A stretch of 64,000 nt of DNA from Agromyces albus (GTDB taxonomy: Bacteria; Actinomycetota; Actinomycetes; Actinomycetales; Microbacteriaceae). Position 1 is the first letter of the stretch. Every line of letters starts with the position of its first letter. Shown piece after piece: positions 47,239-55,406 of this stretch. The notes under the pieces were generated by a model. It saw only the letters and a list, made by a program, of their open reading frames with translations. It had not been told where the DNA came from and made no database searches. A program made the position numbers and the translations under genes. The DNA lies in NCBI RefSeq assembly GCF_004134825.1, contig NZ_SDPN01000004.1, forward strand, positions 1 through 64,000. The letters are read 5' to 3'.

Positions 47239-48095
47239 CGGGGCGCGAGCACGTTCTGCCGTTGGGAGCCGAGTCCGTCGATGCCGAGCTCCATCACATC
47301 ACCTGGATGGAGCCAGATCGGTGGCCGGAAGCCCATGCCCACTCCCGGCGGCGTGCCCGTGTTGATGAGGTCGCCCGACTCGAGCACGAGGAACTGGCTG
47401 AGGTAGTGGACGATGAAGTACGGATCGAAGATCATCGTCGACGTCGAGCCCGTCTGGCGGCGCACCCCGTTGACGTCCAGCCACATGCCGAGGTCGAGCA
47501 CATCATCGATCTCGTCGGGAGTGACCAGCCACGGGCCGGCCGGGTTGAACGTCTCCGCCGACTTGCCCTTCGCCCACTGACCGTTGCGTTCCAACTGGAA
47601 TGCGCGCTCGCTCACATCGTTGACCACGACGAAGCCTGCGATGGCGTCGCGGGCCTGCTCGACGGAGTCCAGGTAGCTCGTGCGAGAGCCGATGACAATG
47701 CCGAGTTCGACCTCCCAGTCGGGCTTCGTCGAGCCGCGGGGGATGCGCACGTCGTCGTTCGGCCCGATGAGCGTGTTGGGGGACTTGGTGAAGAGGATCG
47801 GTTCGTCGGGCACGGCCTGCCCGGTCTCGGCGGCGTGGTCGCTGTAGTTGAGCCCGATGCAGAGGATCTGGTGCGGCCGTGCGATCGGCGCCCCGATGCG
47901 CTGGCCGCCGAGTTCGAGCGACTGGCCGGATGCCGCACGCGACGCGACGACGGGGCGGATCCGCTCGAGCCCGCCGCCGCCGAAGAAGCGCTCATCGAAA
48001 TCGTCGACGACGTCGGACAAGTCGACATAGCGACCGTCGGCGAGTAGCGCGGCGGGCCTCTCAGCGCCGAAGGCACCGATGCGGAGGAGTTTCAT
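47235..48095 (-). CDS. Fumarylacetoacetate hydrolase-family protein, probable diketo-acid hydrolase
   Basis: 286 residues. Family signatures: ILCIGLNYSDHAAETGQAVPDEPILFTKSPN, the metal-binding Glu pair in DWEVELGIVIG, NDVSERAFQLERNGQWAKGKSAETFNPAGPWLV, and LINTGTPPGVGMGF. This is the subgroup that includes 2,4-diketo-3-deoxy-L-rhamnonate/fuconate hydrolase, giving pyruvate plus lactate; related enzymes cut 5-hydroxy-2,4-diketopentanoate to pyruvate plus glycolate. The location next to an SDR and a lactonase supports that use over tyrosine breakdown. Confidence 0.87.
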   Translation of the reverse strand: MKLLRIGAFGAERPAALLADGRYVDLSDVVDDFDERFFGGGGLERIRPVVASRAASGQSLELGGQRIGAPIARPHQILCIGLNYSDHAAETGQAVPDEPILFTKSPNTLIGPNDDVRIPRGSTKPDWEVELGIVIGSRTSYLDSVEQARDAIAGFVVVNDVSERAFQLERNGQWAKGKSAETFNPAGPWLVTPDEIDDVLDLGMWLDVNGVRRQTGSTSTMIFDPYFIVHYLSQFLVLESGDLINTGTPPGVGMGFRPPIWLHPGDVMELGIDGLGSQRQNVLAPR

Positions 48096-49003
48096 GGAAC
48101 CTCACTGGTGTCGGGGCCGGAGAACCCGGCCCACAGCGGTTGGGGGAGCCCACGCACGCCGGGCCGGACGGTGAAGACCCGCCCTGAGTGCGGGAACAGT
48201 TCGAGCTGCTCATCGTCGAGGTCTTGGGTGGCCGTCGTGATCACCAGCACGTCGAGGTCGACTCCGGCGAAGGCGACGCTCGACGTGTGCGGCGCCGGAA
48301 CCTCGATGGAGGCGACCAGCTCGCCAGAAGGCGAGTACCGATCGATGCGACCGAGGCCCCACATCGCGATCCAGAGGTGCTCCTCGGCATCGATGCATAA
48401 GCCGTCGGGGTATCCGTCGTCGAACGAGAGATGCACCGAGCGCGGGCCCACCCGGCCGCTGGCGACATCGTAGGCACGAACCAGTACGCGCCGGCGTTCG
48501 GTGTCGACCGAGTAGAGGCGCGACCCATCGCGCGACCAGGCGAGGCCATTCGAGAGTGTGAGGTCGTCGTCGATCACCTCGATCGATCGGTCGAGGCCGA
48601 CCTGGACGAGCTGCTCCTGGTTCGAGGGCCCGGCGAGGCTAAGTGAGCCGACCAAATACCGGCCGAGCGGATCAGGCTTGCCGTCGTTGAGCCTTCGCGA
48701 GCCGGCGCTTGAGATCAGCCGCGGCCCCGGATGCAGCTCTCCTGCCTCATCGCGGACGTACAACCGCTCAGCTCCGGCGATCAACCAGGCACCCGAGGCA
48801 GATACGGCGATCGCGCCGACGGTCTCGTCGAGATCGAGTTCGTCACGGATCTCGAGAAGTCCGTCAGGGCTGAGGTCGGCCGAGTACACACGGCCGCGCC
48901 GGATGTTCACCCACAGCAGACGTTCCCGGATCGGATCCCAGAACGGGCCCTCGGCGAGCTCGTGTACCTGCGGGTGTGCGACGCGTATGCTGCCCTGGTT
49001 CAT
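48092..49003 (-). CDS. SMP-30/gluconolactonase-like aldonolactonase
   Basis: 303 residues, six-bladed propeller. The metal ligands expected for SMP-30 are visible: Glu in AEGPFWD, Asn in RRLNDGKPDPLGRYLVGSL, Asn in LSNGLAWSRDG, and Asp in YPDGLCIDAEEHLWIAMW. It would open the aldonolactone made by the dehydrogenase to the aldonate. It lies between the IclR and FAH genes with 4-base overlaps on both sides. Confidence 0.87.
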   Translation of the reverse strand: MNQGSIRVAHPQVHELAEGPFWDPIRERLLWVNIRRGRVYSADLSPDGLLEIRDELDLDETVGAIAVSASGAWLIAGAERLYVRDEAGELHPGPRLISSAGSRRLNDGKPDPLGRYLVGSLSLAGPSNQEQLVQVGLDRSIEVIDDDLTLSNGLAWSRDGSRLYSVDTERRRVLVRAYDVASGRVGPRSVHLSFDDGYPDGLCIDAEEHLWIAMWGLGRIDRYSPSGELVASIEVPAPHTSSVAFAGVDLDVLVITTATQDLDDEQLELFPHSGRVFTVRPGVRGLPQPLWAGFSGPDTSEVP

Positions 49004-49797
49004 GCGGTCCTCTCTCGGATTCCGGTCGTCTCGGCGATGATTGTGCGGATCTCATCGACCGATTCCAAAAGGGCAGGGAGCGGCGTGCGATAGGCCAACG
49101 CGCTGACACTCACCGCGCCCGACGGCTCCGTCGGTGACGAGAGATAGACCGGGAACGCGACGCAGTTGATACCCATCTCGTTCTCCTGGTCATCGACTGC
49201 GAAGCCGTTGCGGCGCGCCTCGTCGAGGCGCAGGTGCAGGTCGGTGGCCGTCACTGCGGTGTTCGGCGTCCGGGCTTCGAGCACGCGGTCCCCGATCCAG
49301 GAGACGACATCGCGTTCCGTGCGCACACGGGCAGCGAGGAGCGCCTTGCCGACACCCGTGCTGTGAACGGGGTTGCGCCCACCGATCGTCGAGGTCAGCC
49401 GCACAGCGCCGACCGACGGTTCGACTTTGGCGCGGTAGACGACCTCGGTGCCATCCATGACCGCGAAGTGCGCGGTCTCGCCGAATCGTGCTGCGAGACG
49501 CTCGAGGAGAGGTCGGACGCGGACATGCTCGGGCCGCGCCTCGTGGTGGGCGAAAGCCAGCCGGAGAAACTCATCGCCGAGAATGTAGTGCCCGCGACCG
49601 TCCTGCGAGGCGAGGCCCGCACGCCGAAGCGATGCGAGAGCTCGGTGCACCGTCGACTTCGGATTTCCAGTGAACCGGACCATCTCGTCGAGGCTCGCCC
49701 CAGCCGGATGGGAGGCGAGTTCCATGAGCACCGAGAGCACACGGTCGGAACCCACGAGCCGATCTCCGGCCCCTTCGATCTCCGTCATGCCTGTCAT
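49000..49797 (-). CDS. IclR-family regulator
   Basis: 265 residues from the start at 49797, where GCAGGA lies 5 bp upstream; an ATG at 49830 without a ribosome site would add 11 residues. HTH: VLSVLMELASHPAGASLDEMVRFTGNPKSTVHRALASLRRAGLASQDGRGHY. The effector domain holds TIGGRNPVHSTGVGKALLA and MGINCVAFPVY. It heads its operon and is divergent from the dehydratase gene; a palindromic region between them is its probable site. IclR proteins in sugar-acid clusters usually respond to a pathway 2-keto acid. Confidence 0.88.
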   Translation of the reverse strand: MTGMTEIEGAGDRLVGSDRVLSVLMELASHPAGASLDEMVRFTGNPKSTVHRALASLRRAGLASQDGRGHYILGDEFLRLAFAHHEARPEHVRVRPLLERLAARFGETAHFAVMDGTEVVYRAKVEPSVGAVRLTSTIGGRNPVHSTGVGKALLAARVRTERDVVSWIGDRVLEARTPNTAVTATDLHLRLDEARRNGFAVDDQENEMGINCVAFPVYLSSPTEPSGAVSVSALAYRTPLPALLESVDEIRTIIAETTGIRERTA

Positions 49798-49827
49798 TGG
49801 TCCTGCCTTCCGATCGCCTATGCTAAC

Positions 49828-49874
49828 CATAGTTTCATCAATTAGACCAACATTCCGAAAGTTGGAAAACTATG
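49828..49874. promoter_or_regulatory. Divergent promoter with nested inverted repeats (IclR site candidate)
   Basis: The outer arms CATAGTTT (49828-49835) and AAACTATG (49867-49874) and inner arms CCAAC (49847-49851) and GTTGG (49861-49865) are complementary. The outer right arm overlaps the dehydratase start codon at 49872, leaving no normal leader or ribosome site for that gene. Confidence 0.55.
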
Positions 49875-51584
49875 AAGTCTCTGCGGAGCTCCGAGTGGTA
49901 CTCGGGCGATGACAGAAACGCCTATATCCATCGCGCATGGATGCGCCGTGGTCTGCCGGGCGACTTTCACCACCGCCCGCAAATCGCCATCGCGAACACC
50001 GCCTCCGACTTGACGCCCTGCAACAGTCACCTCGATGAGGTCGCGCAGTCGGTGAAGAACGGCATCTACGAAGCCGGCGGAATTCCACTCGAACTTCCGG
50101 TCGTCTCACTCGGCGAGACCCAGGTGCGCCCCACGGCGATGCTGTGGCGGAACATGGCGGCGATGGCGACGGAAGAGATGCTCCGGGCCAACCCGATCGA
50201 CGGCGTGGTCCTGCTCGGCGGATGCGACAAGACCATCCCGGCTCTGCTCATGGCGGCTGCGTCCGTGGACATTCCCGCCGTCGTGGTACCCGGTGGCCCG
50301 ATGATCACCGGTCACTTCCGCGGTGAAGCGCTCGGTTGCGGCACCGATGTCTGGCGGCTCAGCGAGGAGGTGCGGGCCGGCGAGTTGAGCGAGCAGCTGT
50401 TCCTCCGGTCGGAGTCCGCCATGATCCGCAGTCGCGGGCACTGCAACACCATGGGTACGGCGTCGACCATGGCCCTCGTCGCAGAGGCGCTCGGCACCGT
50501 GCTCCCGGGGCTGGCGGGTACACCGGCACCCGACAGCCGGCTCCTCGAAGGAGCGCAGGAGACCGGCAGGCTCGCCGTGCAACTCGTCGCCCAAGACCGT
50601 CGCCCGAGCACCGTCCTCACCCGGGCGTCGTTCCACAACGCGATCGTTGCACTGGCAGCGATCGGAGGTTCGACCAACGCCGTCGTGCATCTCCTCGCGA
50701 TCGCGGGCCGGCTCGGCATCAACCTGACCGTCGACGATTTCGATCGCATTGGCGCAGAGGTGCCGCTCCTGGTCAACCTGCAACCCGCCGGGCGATACCT
50801 GATGGACGACCTGTACCGGGCAGGCGGGTTCCACGCTGTCCTGCGGGAGGTGCGGGATCTGCTCGACCCCGACGCTCTGACCATCACAGGGAAGCCGCTC
50901 GTGGACTATCTCGACGACGCCAAGATCTGGGACGCCGACGTTATCACCCCGCGCGAACAGCCCCTACTACCGGCAGCCGGAATCTCCGTGCTGCGCGGTT
51001 CGCTGGCGCCCGGCGGCGCGATCATCAAGCCCGCCGCGGCATCCCCGCACCTGCTCAAACACCGCGGCCAAGCGGTCGTGTTCGACAGCATCGAGGACTT
51101 CCATGCCCGCATCGACGACCCCGAGCTCGACATCGATGAGAACTCGGTGATGATCCTCCGCGGCTGCGGTCCGATGGGATACCCGGGCATGCCCGAAGTC
51201 TCGAACATGCCGCTGCCGAAAAAGCTCCTCGAGCAGGGCGTGCGCGACATGGTACGCATCTGCGACGGTCGGATGTCGGGTACCGCCTACGGCACCGTCA
51301 TCCTGCACGTCACGCCCGAGGCGGCCGCCGGAGGCCCTCTCGCGCGCGTGCACACGGGCGACTGGATCAACCTCGACGTACGCAACCGTCGCCTCGACGT
51401 CGAGGTCCCTGCCGATGAGATGGAAGCCCGCGGCGTGAACGAGGCGACCGTGAAAGGGTTCGCCAACCCCCGCCGCGGCTGGGAACGCCTCTACGTCGAC
51501 CACGTCATGCAAGCCGACACCGGCGCCGACCTCGACTTCCTCGTCGGCTCGAGCGGTTCGAAGGTCAGCCGTGAGTCACACTGA
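49872..51584 (+). CDS. IlvD/Edd-family sugar-acid dehydratase
   Basis: 570 residues. The start LRSSEWYSGDDRNAYIHRAWMRRGLPGD is that of aldonate dehydratases (L-arabinonate/D-xylonate type), not of branched-chain IlvD. Fe-S cysteines are in LTPCNSH, LGGCDKTIPALLMA and RSRGHCNTMGTAST; GRMSGTAYGTVILHV is the C-terminal substrate region. It would dehydrate an aldonate to its 2-keto-3-deoxy acid. It is divergent from the IclR operon and overlaps the next gene by 14 bases. The substrate could be a pentonate or 6-deoxyhexonate. Confidence 0.9.
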   Translation: MKSLRSSEWYSGDDRNAYIHRAWMRRGLPGDFHHRPQIAIANTASDLTPCNSHLDEVAQSVKNGIYEAGGIPLELPVVSLGETQVRPTAMLWRNMAAMATEEMLRANPIDGVVLLGGCDKTIPALLMAAASVDIPAVVVPGGPMITGHFRGEALGCGTDVWRLSEEVRAGELSEQLFLRSESAMIRSRGHCNTMGTASTMALVAEALGTVLPGLAGTPAPDSRLLEGAQETGRLAVQLVAQDRRPSTVLTRASFHNAIVALAAIGGSTNAVVHLLAIAGRLGINLTVDDFDRIGAEVPLLVNLQPAGRYLMDDLYRAGGFHAVLREVRDLLDPDALTITGKPLVDYLDDAKIWDADVITPREQPLLPAAGISVLRGSLAPGGAIIKPAAASPHLLKHRGQAVVFDSIEDFHARIDDPELDIDENSVMILRGCGPMGYPGMPEVSNMPLPKKLLEQGVRDMVRICDGRMSGTAYGTVILHVTPEAAAGGPLARVHTGDWINLDVRNRRLDVEVPADEMEARGVNEATVKGFANPRRGWERLYVDHVMQADTGADLDFLVGSSGSKVSRESH

Positions 51585-54396
51585 CGCCCCCACGACACTC
51601 GAGGACGCGGGTGCGGAACTCCTCGAGGCGCTGGGCTCGACAGGTGTGCTCGTCAAAGCACGGGCGACTGACAGGCTCGCGGCCGCCCACGACGCCTCCC
51701 ACTACCAGTTCACTCCCCGGGCGATCGTCGTGCCGAGCTCCGTTGAAGAGGTCGCCGCCGTACTGGCGGAGAGCCGCCGGCTCGGCATTCCGGCGACCTT
51801 CCGATCCGGCGGCACGAGCCTCAGCGGACAGGCAGGATCAGCCGGCATCCTCATCGACACTCGCCGCAACTTTCGCCAGATCACCGTGCTCGACCACGGC
51901 CAGCGTTTGCGCACCGGCCCTGGCGCCACCGTGCGCGCGGTCAACACCCGTCTGCTCCGGCACAAGCGGAAGCTCGGGCCTGATCCGGCGAGCGAGATCG
52001 CCTGCACGATCGGCGGCGTGGTCGCGAACAACTCCAGCGGCATGGCCTGCGGCACCGAACACAACACCTACCGAACCCTCGAATCCACACTCCTCGTGCT
52101 GCCCAGCGGCACCATCGTCGACACTTCTCTTCCCGATGCCGATGACCTACTCCGGCTAGCCGAGCCCGCGATTCACGCCGGTCTCGAAGCCCTGCGCGAC
52201 CGCGTCCGTACGAATGAGGACTCCGTGGCACGGCTCGAACAGCTCTACGCGATCAAGAACACCATGGGCTACACACTCAACTCGTTTCTCGACCACGACC
52301 GCCCGGTGGACATCCTTGAGCACCTCGTCGTCGGAAGCGAGGGCACGCTCGCGTTCGTCGCCGAGGCGACGTTCCGCACGATCCCGCTCAAGACTCACCT
52401 GGCCACGGGCCTGCTCGTATTTCCCGACCTGGCGGCCGCGACGCTGTCCATCCCAGCGCTCGTGGCATCCGGGTTCGCGACGATCGAACTGCTCGACGCG
52501 ACCAGCCTCCGGGTGGCCCAACGCGACCCCGAAGCCACCGACGCGCTGCTCTCCCTGCAGGTCATCGATCACGCCGCGCTGCTCGTCGAATACCAGGAGG
52601 AGTCGGCCGAAGCGCTCGAACTCCGAGTCGCCCAATCCGTCGAAGTGCTGCGCACCCTCCCGCTCGCCTATCCATCGGCGCTGTCAACCGACCCGACGAC
52701 ACGAGCCCAACTCTGGCACATCAGGAAGGGCCTGTTCACGGCCGTGGCTGGCAGCCGGCCCTCCGGAACCAGCGCACTCCTCGAGGACATCGCCGTGCCG
52801 GTCGACCGGCTCTACCAGACCTGTATCGACCTGACCCGGCTGTTCGAACTCCACGGCTACGAGGACAGCGTGATCTTCGGGCACGCCAAAGACGGCAACA
52901 TCCACTTCCTCCTGAACGAACGCTTCGACGACCCGGCCTGTCTTATCCGCTACGAGGCGTTCACGGAGGACATGGTCGACCTCGTGCTCGCCCAGGGCGG
53001 CACCCTCAAGGCTGAACACGGGACCGGCAGAATCATGGCGCCGTTCGTTCGCCGCCAGATCGGCGACGAACTGTACGAGATCACACGGGCGGTGAAACGC
53101 CTCATCGATCCCGACGGCGTGCTGAACCCGGGCGTGCTCGTCTCGGACGACCCGCACGCGCACATCCGGGATCTGAAGACCACCGCCACCGTCGAAGGCG
53201 AGGTCGATCGCTGCGTCGAATGCGGGTACTGCGAACCCGTCTGCCCGAGCAAGGACTTGACCCTCACACCTCGGGAACGCATCGTCCTGCGTCGCGAGAT
53301 GGCCCGGGCTGAAGGGGCCGGGGACACAGCGCTGCTGCGCCAGCTCCGAACCGAGTACGACTACGACGGCGTGCAGACCTGCGCCGTCGACGGGATGTGC
53401 CAAACGGCCTGCCCGGTGCTCATCAACACGGGCGACCTCGTCCGTCGCCTCCGAGCGGAGAATCAGAACAGCGTGCAGGAGTCGACGTGGAGCGTCGCCG
53501 CGAGGCACTGGGATGCTGTCACCAACGTCGCCGGCGTCGCACTGACGATCACTGACCGCGTACCCGCGGCTCTTCCCCGACTGGCCACGGATGTCGCGCG
53601 CGCCGTCGTCGGCAAGGAAGTCGTTCCTCGGTACACTGCCGACCTTCCGAAGGGTGGGCGCCGTCGTCCGCGGCTGACCTCGGATTCTCCCGCAGCCGTG
53701 TACTTCTCGAGCTGCACGACAGCGATGTTCGGCGCGGCTGGGGACTACCACGGGGTCGCGGAGTCATTCGTGCAGCTCTGCAACCGTGTCGGCGTCGACC
53801 TCGTGACGCCCGACGACCTGCCGTCGCTCTGTTGCGGAACCCCGTGGAAGTCGAAGGGGCTCACGGTCGGCTACACCGAGATGAAGGAACGCGTGACCGC
53901 GTCGCTCCGACGGGCGACACGCGAAGGAATCCTTCCCGTCGTCTGCGACGCATCCTCCTGCACCGAAGGGTTGGAGGTGCTGCTGGAGTCGGCCGGTGCC
54001 CTCGGCATCCGGGTGATCGACGCAGTGGCTTTCGTCGACGAGCACGTGCTTCCGCTGCTGCCAGCGGGCGACAAAGTGGCTTCGCTCACGCTGCATCCGA
54101 CGTGTTCGTCCACGCGCCTCGGAATCAACGGGGCGCTCTCGCGGGTCGCGGCCGCCATTGCTGAGGAGGTCGTCGTTCCGGACGAGTGGAGCTGCTGCGC
54201 ATTCGCCGGCGACCGAGGCATGCTGCACCCGGAGTTGACCGCGTCGGCCACCGCCGGAGAGGCAGCTGAGGCGGGCGCTGCGGCATCCGTTGCTCACGCT
54301 TCCCTCAACCGCACGTGCGAACTCGGGATGACGAGGGCCACCTCGACGCCGTACCAGCACGTGCTGCAGCTGCTCAACCAGGTGACGCGCGACTAA
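51571..54396 (+). CDS. FAD-linked 2-hydroxyacid dehydrogenase with Fe-S and CCG domains
   Basis: 941 residues; a natural fusion equivalent to GlcD plus GlcF. The N-terminal FAD domain shows FRSGGTSLSGQAGSAGILID and CTIGGVVANNSSGMACGTEHNTYRTL; the cap domain carries GHAKDGNIHF and LKAEHGTGRIMAPFV. Two 4Fe-4S ligand sets follow (CVECGYCEPVCPSK and CAVDGMCQTACPV), then the cysteine-rich modules (SLCCGTPWKSKG, LHPTCSSTRLG, WSCCAFAGDRG). The GTG start at 51571 lies within the dehydratase gene. Members oxidise D-lactate or glycolate and feed electrons to the quinone pool; which of the two depends on the upstream sugar. Confidence 0.88.
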   Translation: MSHTDAPTTLEDAGAELLEALGSTGVLVKARATDRLAAAHDASHYQFTPRAIVVPSSVEEVAAVLAESRRLGIPATFRSGGTSLSGQAGSAGILIDTRRNFRQITVLDHGQRLRTGPGATVRAVNTRLLRHKRKLGPDPASEIACTIGGVVANNSSGMACGTEHNTYRTLESTLLVLPSGTIVDTSLPDADDLLRLAEPAIHAGLEALRDRVRTNEDSVARLEQLYAIKNTMGYTLNSFLDHDRPVDILEHLVVGSEGTLAFVAEATFRTIPLKTHLATGLLVFPDLAAATLSIPALVASGFATIELLDATSLRVAQRDPEATDALLSLQVIDHAALLVEYQEESAEALELRVAQSVEVLRTLPLAYPSALSTDPTTRAQLWHIRKGLFTAVAGSRPSGTSALLEDIAVPVDRLYQTCIDLTRLFELHGYEDSVIFGHAKDGNIHFLLNERFDDPACLIRYEAFTEDMVDLVLAQGGTLKAEHGTGRIMAPFVRRQIGDELYEITRAVKRLIDPDGVLNPGVLVSDDPHAHIRDLKTTATVEGEVDRCVECGYCEPVCPSKDLTLTPRERIVLRREMARAEGAGDTALLRQLRTEYDYDGVQTCAVDGMCQTACPVLINTGDLVRRLRAENQNSVQESTWSVAARHWDAVTNVAGVALTITDRVPAALPRLATDVARAVVGKEVVPRYTADLPKGGRRRPRLTSDSPAAVYFSSCTTAMFGAAGDYHGVAESFVQLCNRVGVDLVTPDDLPSLCCGTPWKSKGLTVGYTEMKERVTASLRRATREGILPVVCDASSCTEGLEVLLESAGALGIRVIDAVAFVDEHVLPLLPAGDKVASLTLHPTCSSTRLGINGALSRVAAAIAEEVVVPDEWSCCAFAGDRGMLHPELTASATAGEAAEAGAAASVAHASLNRTCELGMTRATSTPYQHVLQLLNQVTRD

Positions 54397-54422
54397 GCGA
54401 TAGGCCCTTTGTGGCGCGACTT

Positions 54423-54461
54423 GATCCGCGCACGTCTATTCAACAATATCGTCCGAGATCG
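54423..54461. repeat. Diverged ~39-bp repeat, copy A
   Basis: GATCCGCGCACGTCTATTCA followed by ACAATATCGTCCGAGATC is similar along its length to 55162-55200, which contains the TTATTCAACG element. The following bases repeat CGTCCGAGAT. Possible duplicated arm-site region or end of a lost element. Confidence 0.4.
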
Positions 54462-54500
54462 TCCGAGATCGCCCGGGGCGTCCCGTTATCGACCGCGACT

Positions 54501-54710
54501 ATGCCGGTCGTGTACCTCCCCGAGACGTGGGGCGGGATCGGACAGTCGCTGCCGCCAGGTGCGCTGTCGACGCTCCTGCGTAACGTCGCGTACTTGCCCA
54601 ACGCGGCCAATTCGCCGTCTGCCTGGATCGTCCTGTGTGCCTGGGCCGCTGCTGCCGTCATTGCACTCGTGGTGTTCGCCTCGCGACGCCAATCGATAAG
54701 GGCCGTGTTC
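54501..54710 (+). pseudogene. ABC-2/YhgE-like membrane protein, C-terminal remnant
   Basis: The frame reads VYLPETWGGIGQSLPPGALSTLLRNVAYLPNAANSPSAWIVLCAWAAAAVIALVVFASRR, the last loop and helix of YhgE/Pip-like or ABC-2 permeases (pattern P..W...G..LPPGA....R...YF). Everything before it is missing, and after it the frame reads Arg-rich nonsense. Remnant only. Confidence 0.5.
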
Positions 54711-54772
54711 GACGACCGGTCCCCACCTTGCCGGCGACAGAGCGGCCAGGTGGACCAGTTCAGGAGAGTCCG

Positions 54773-55010
54773 AACTGACATCGGGTCATCGCGTCGAACC
54801 AGCGATCCGGCAGCCGGCTCAGGGCGACGGCAGTTCCCGCGCCGCGACCGACCCGGTAGCGAACATGCAGGCGGGGAGTGGTCGCAGCGATTGCGATGGC
54901 GGCCGCGACGACGTCCGGTTCGCTCGTGATCGCGGAAGTCTGCGCGGAACGGTGGTAGCGGGCTACCGTCGCTCCATCTAGTGGCGCGGCGAAGACCTCA
55001 CTCCCGGCAT
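54773..55010 (-). pseudogene. Short-chain dehydrogenase, C-terminal remnant
   Basis: Minus-strand reading SEPDVVAAAIAIAATTPRLHVRYRVGRGAGTAVALSRLPDRWFDAMTRCQFGLS followed by a stop is the usual end of NAD(P)-dependent SDRs of the RYRVG.GA......R.LPDR.FD type. The Rossmann part is absent. It lies tail to tail with the permease remnant at 54501. Confidence 0.55.
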
Positions 55011-55068
55011 GGCGTCCTTGGCTTACGCGTGTTCTGTTGTTGGGCCGACGTCCCAACGCCCTCCCACC

Positions 55069-55140
55069 GTCACCGATGTCCTGAGACATCAACTGTCACC
55101 GACGTCCTGCGGCAGGACTGTCACCGAAGTCCCGGGACAT
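55069..55140. repeat. Three tandem ~25-bp repeats resembling IS481-type ends
   Basis: GTCACCGATGTCCTGAGACA (55069), GTCACCGACGTCCTGCGGCA (55095) and GTCACCGAAGTCCCGGGACA (55120) follow at 26 and 25 bp. The motif resembles terminal sequences of actinobacterial IS481-family elements, but no transposase is nearby. Probably a scar of a lost insertion sequence. Confidence 0.55.
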
Positions 55141-55161
55141 GAAAGGGGAGGGGCAGTACTT

Positions 55162-55200
55162 GATGCGCACACGCTTATTCAACGAATATCGATCCGAATC
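55162..55200. repeat. Diverged ~39-bp repeat, copy B, with candidate arm site
   Basis: Contains TTATTCAACG (55175-55184), identical to 11111-11120 near attL. It sits about 150 bp inside attR, a position suitable for an integrase arm site. Similar along its length to 54423-54461. Confidence 0.4.
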
Positions 55201-55336
55201 CACCCCAGACGTTCCCAGCTCTCCCTAGTAGAGTCGCTTCCGCAACATCCGTTCTCTCAAGGAATCCCGGGCCAGTCCGAGACCATCCGAGATTTCGGGT
55301 TCGAGGAGAAAGACTCGAGAACGGCCCCCGGCGTCT

Positions 55337-55372
55337 TCGTGGTGTCGCGGGTTCGAGTCCCGCCCTCGCTAC
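55337..55372 (+). repeat. attR (36-bp direct repeat, copy 2)
   Basis: Exact copy of the tRNA-Met 3' end (11009-11044). Only the 3' part is present and the 5' half of the tRNA is absent, so this is the island's right junction and not a second tRNA gene. Confidence 0.95.
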
Positions 55373-55376
55373 AACA

Positions 55377-55406
55377 GGCCCGGCTTTCTGCGAAAGTTTC
55401 CGGGCC
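55377..55406 (+). terminator. Original tRNA-Met terminator hairpin
   Basis: GGCCCGG (55377-55383) pairs with CCGGGCC (55400-55406), with CTTTC/GAAAG adding to the stem. It follows attR by 4 bases. Before the island arrived it would have lain directly downstream of tRNA-Met; the island has displaced it by 44 kb. Confidence 0.75.

Larger units (their letters stand above)
11009..55372. mobile_element. 44.3-kb tRNA-Met integrated genomic island
   Basis: Bounded by a 36-bp exact direct repeat, which is the 3' end of tRNA-Met on the left and a copy on the right. Excisionase-like and tyrosine integrase genes lie directly inside the left end, pointing inward. A MobF relaxase/helicase, now broken, marks it as a former integrative conjugative or mobilisable element. 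No type IV secretion, replication or partition genes are visible. The cargo is almost entirely carbon catabolism (sugar transporter and kinases, aldehyde operon, glycoside hydrolases, non-phosphorylative aldose pathway). GC content and codon use look like the host's, so the donor was probably a related actinomycete. Confidence 0.93.

Noticed and set aside
51571-54396. Naming the oxidase D-lactate dehydrogenase (dld)
   Set aside because: Domain order fits, but the pathway product could be glycolate, L-lactate or D-lactate; sequence reading alone cannot choose.
11045-55336. Type IV secretion, plasmid replication or partition genes expected for a conjugative element
   Set aside because: None found on either strand; only the broken relaxase/helicase remains, so an autonomous conjugative element is not claimed.
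55337-55372. A second tRNA-Met gene at the right end
   Set aside because: Only the 3' half is present; no acceptor 5' strand, D arm or anticodon loop precedes it. It is the attR copy.
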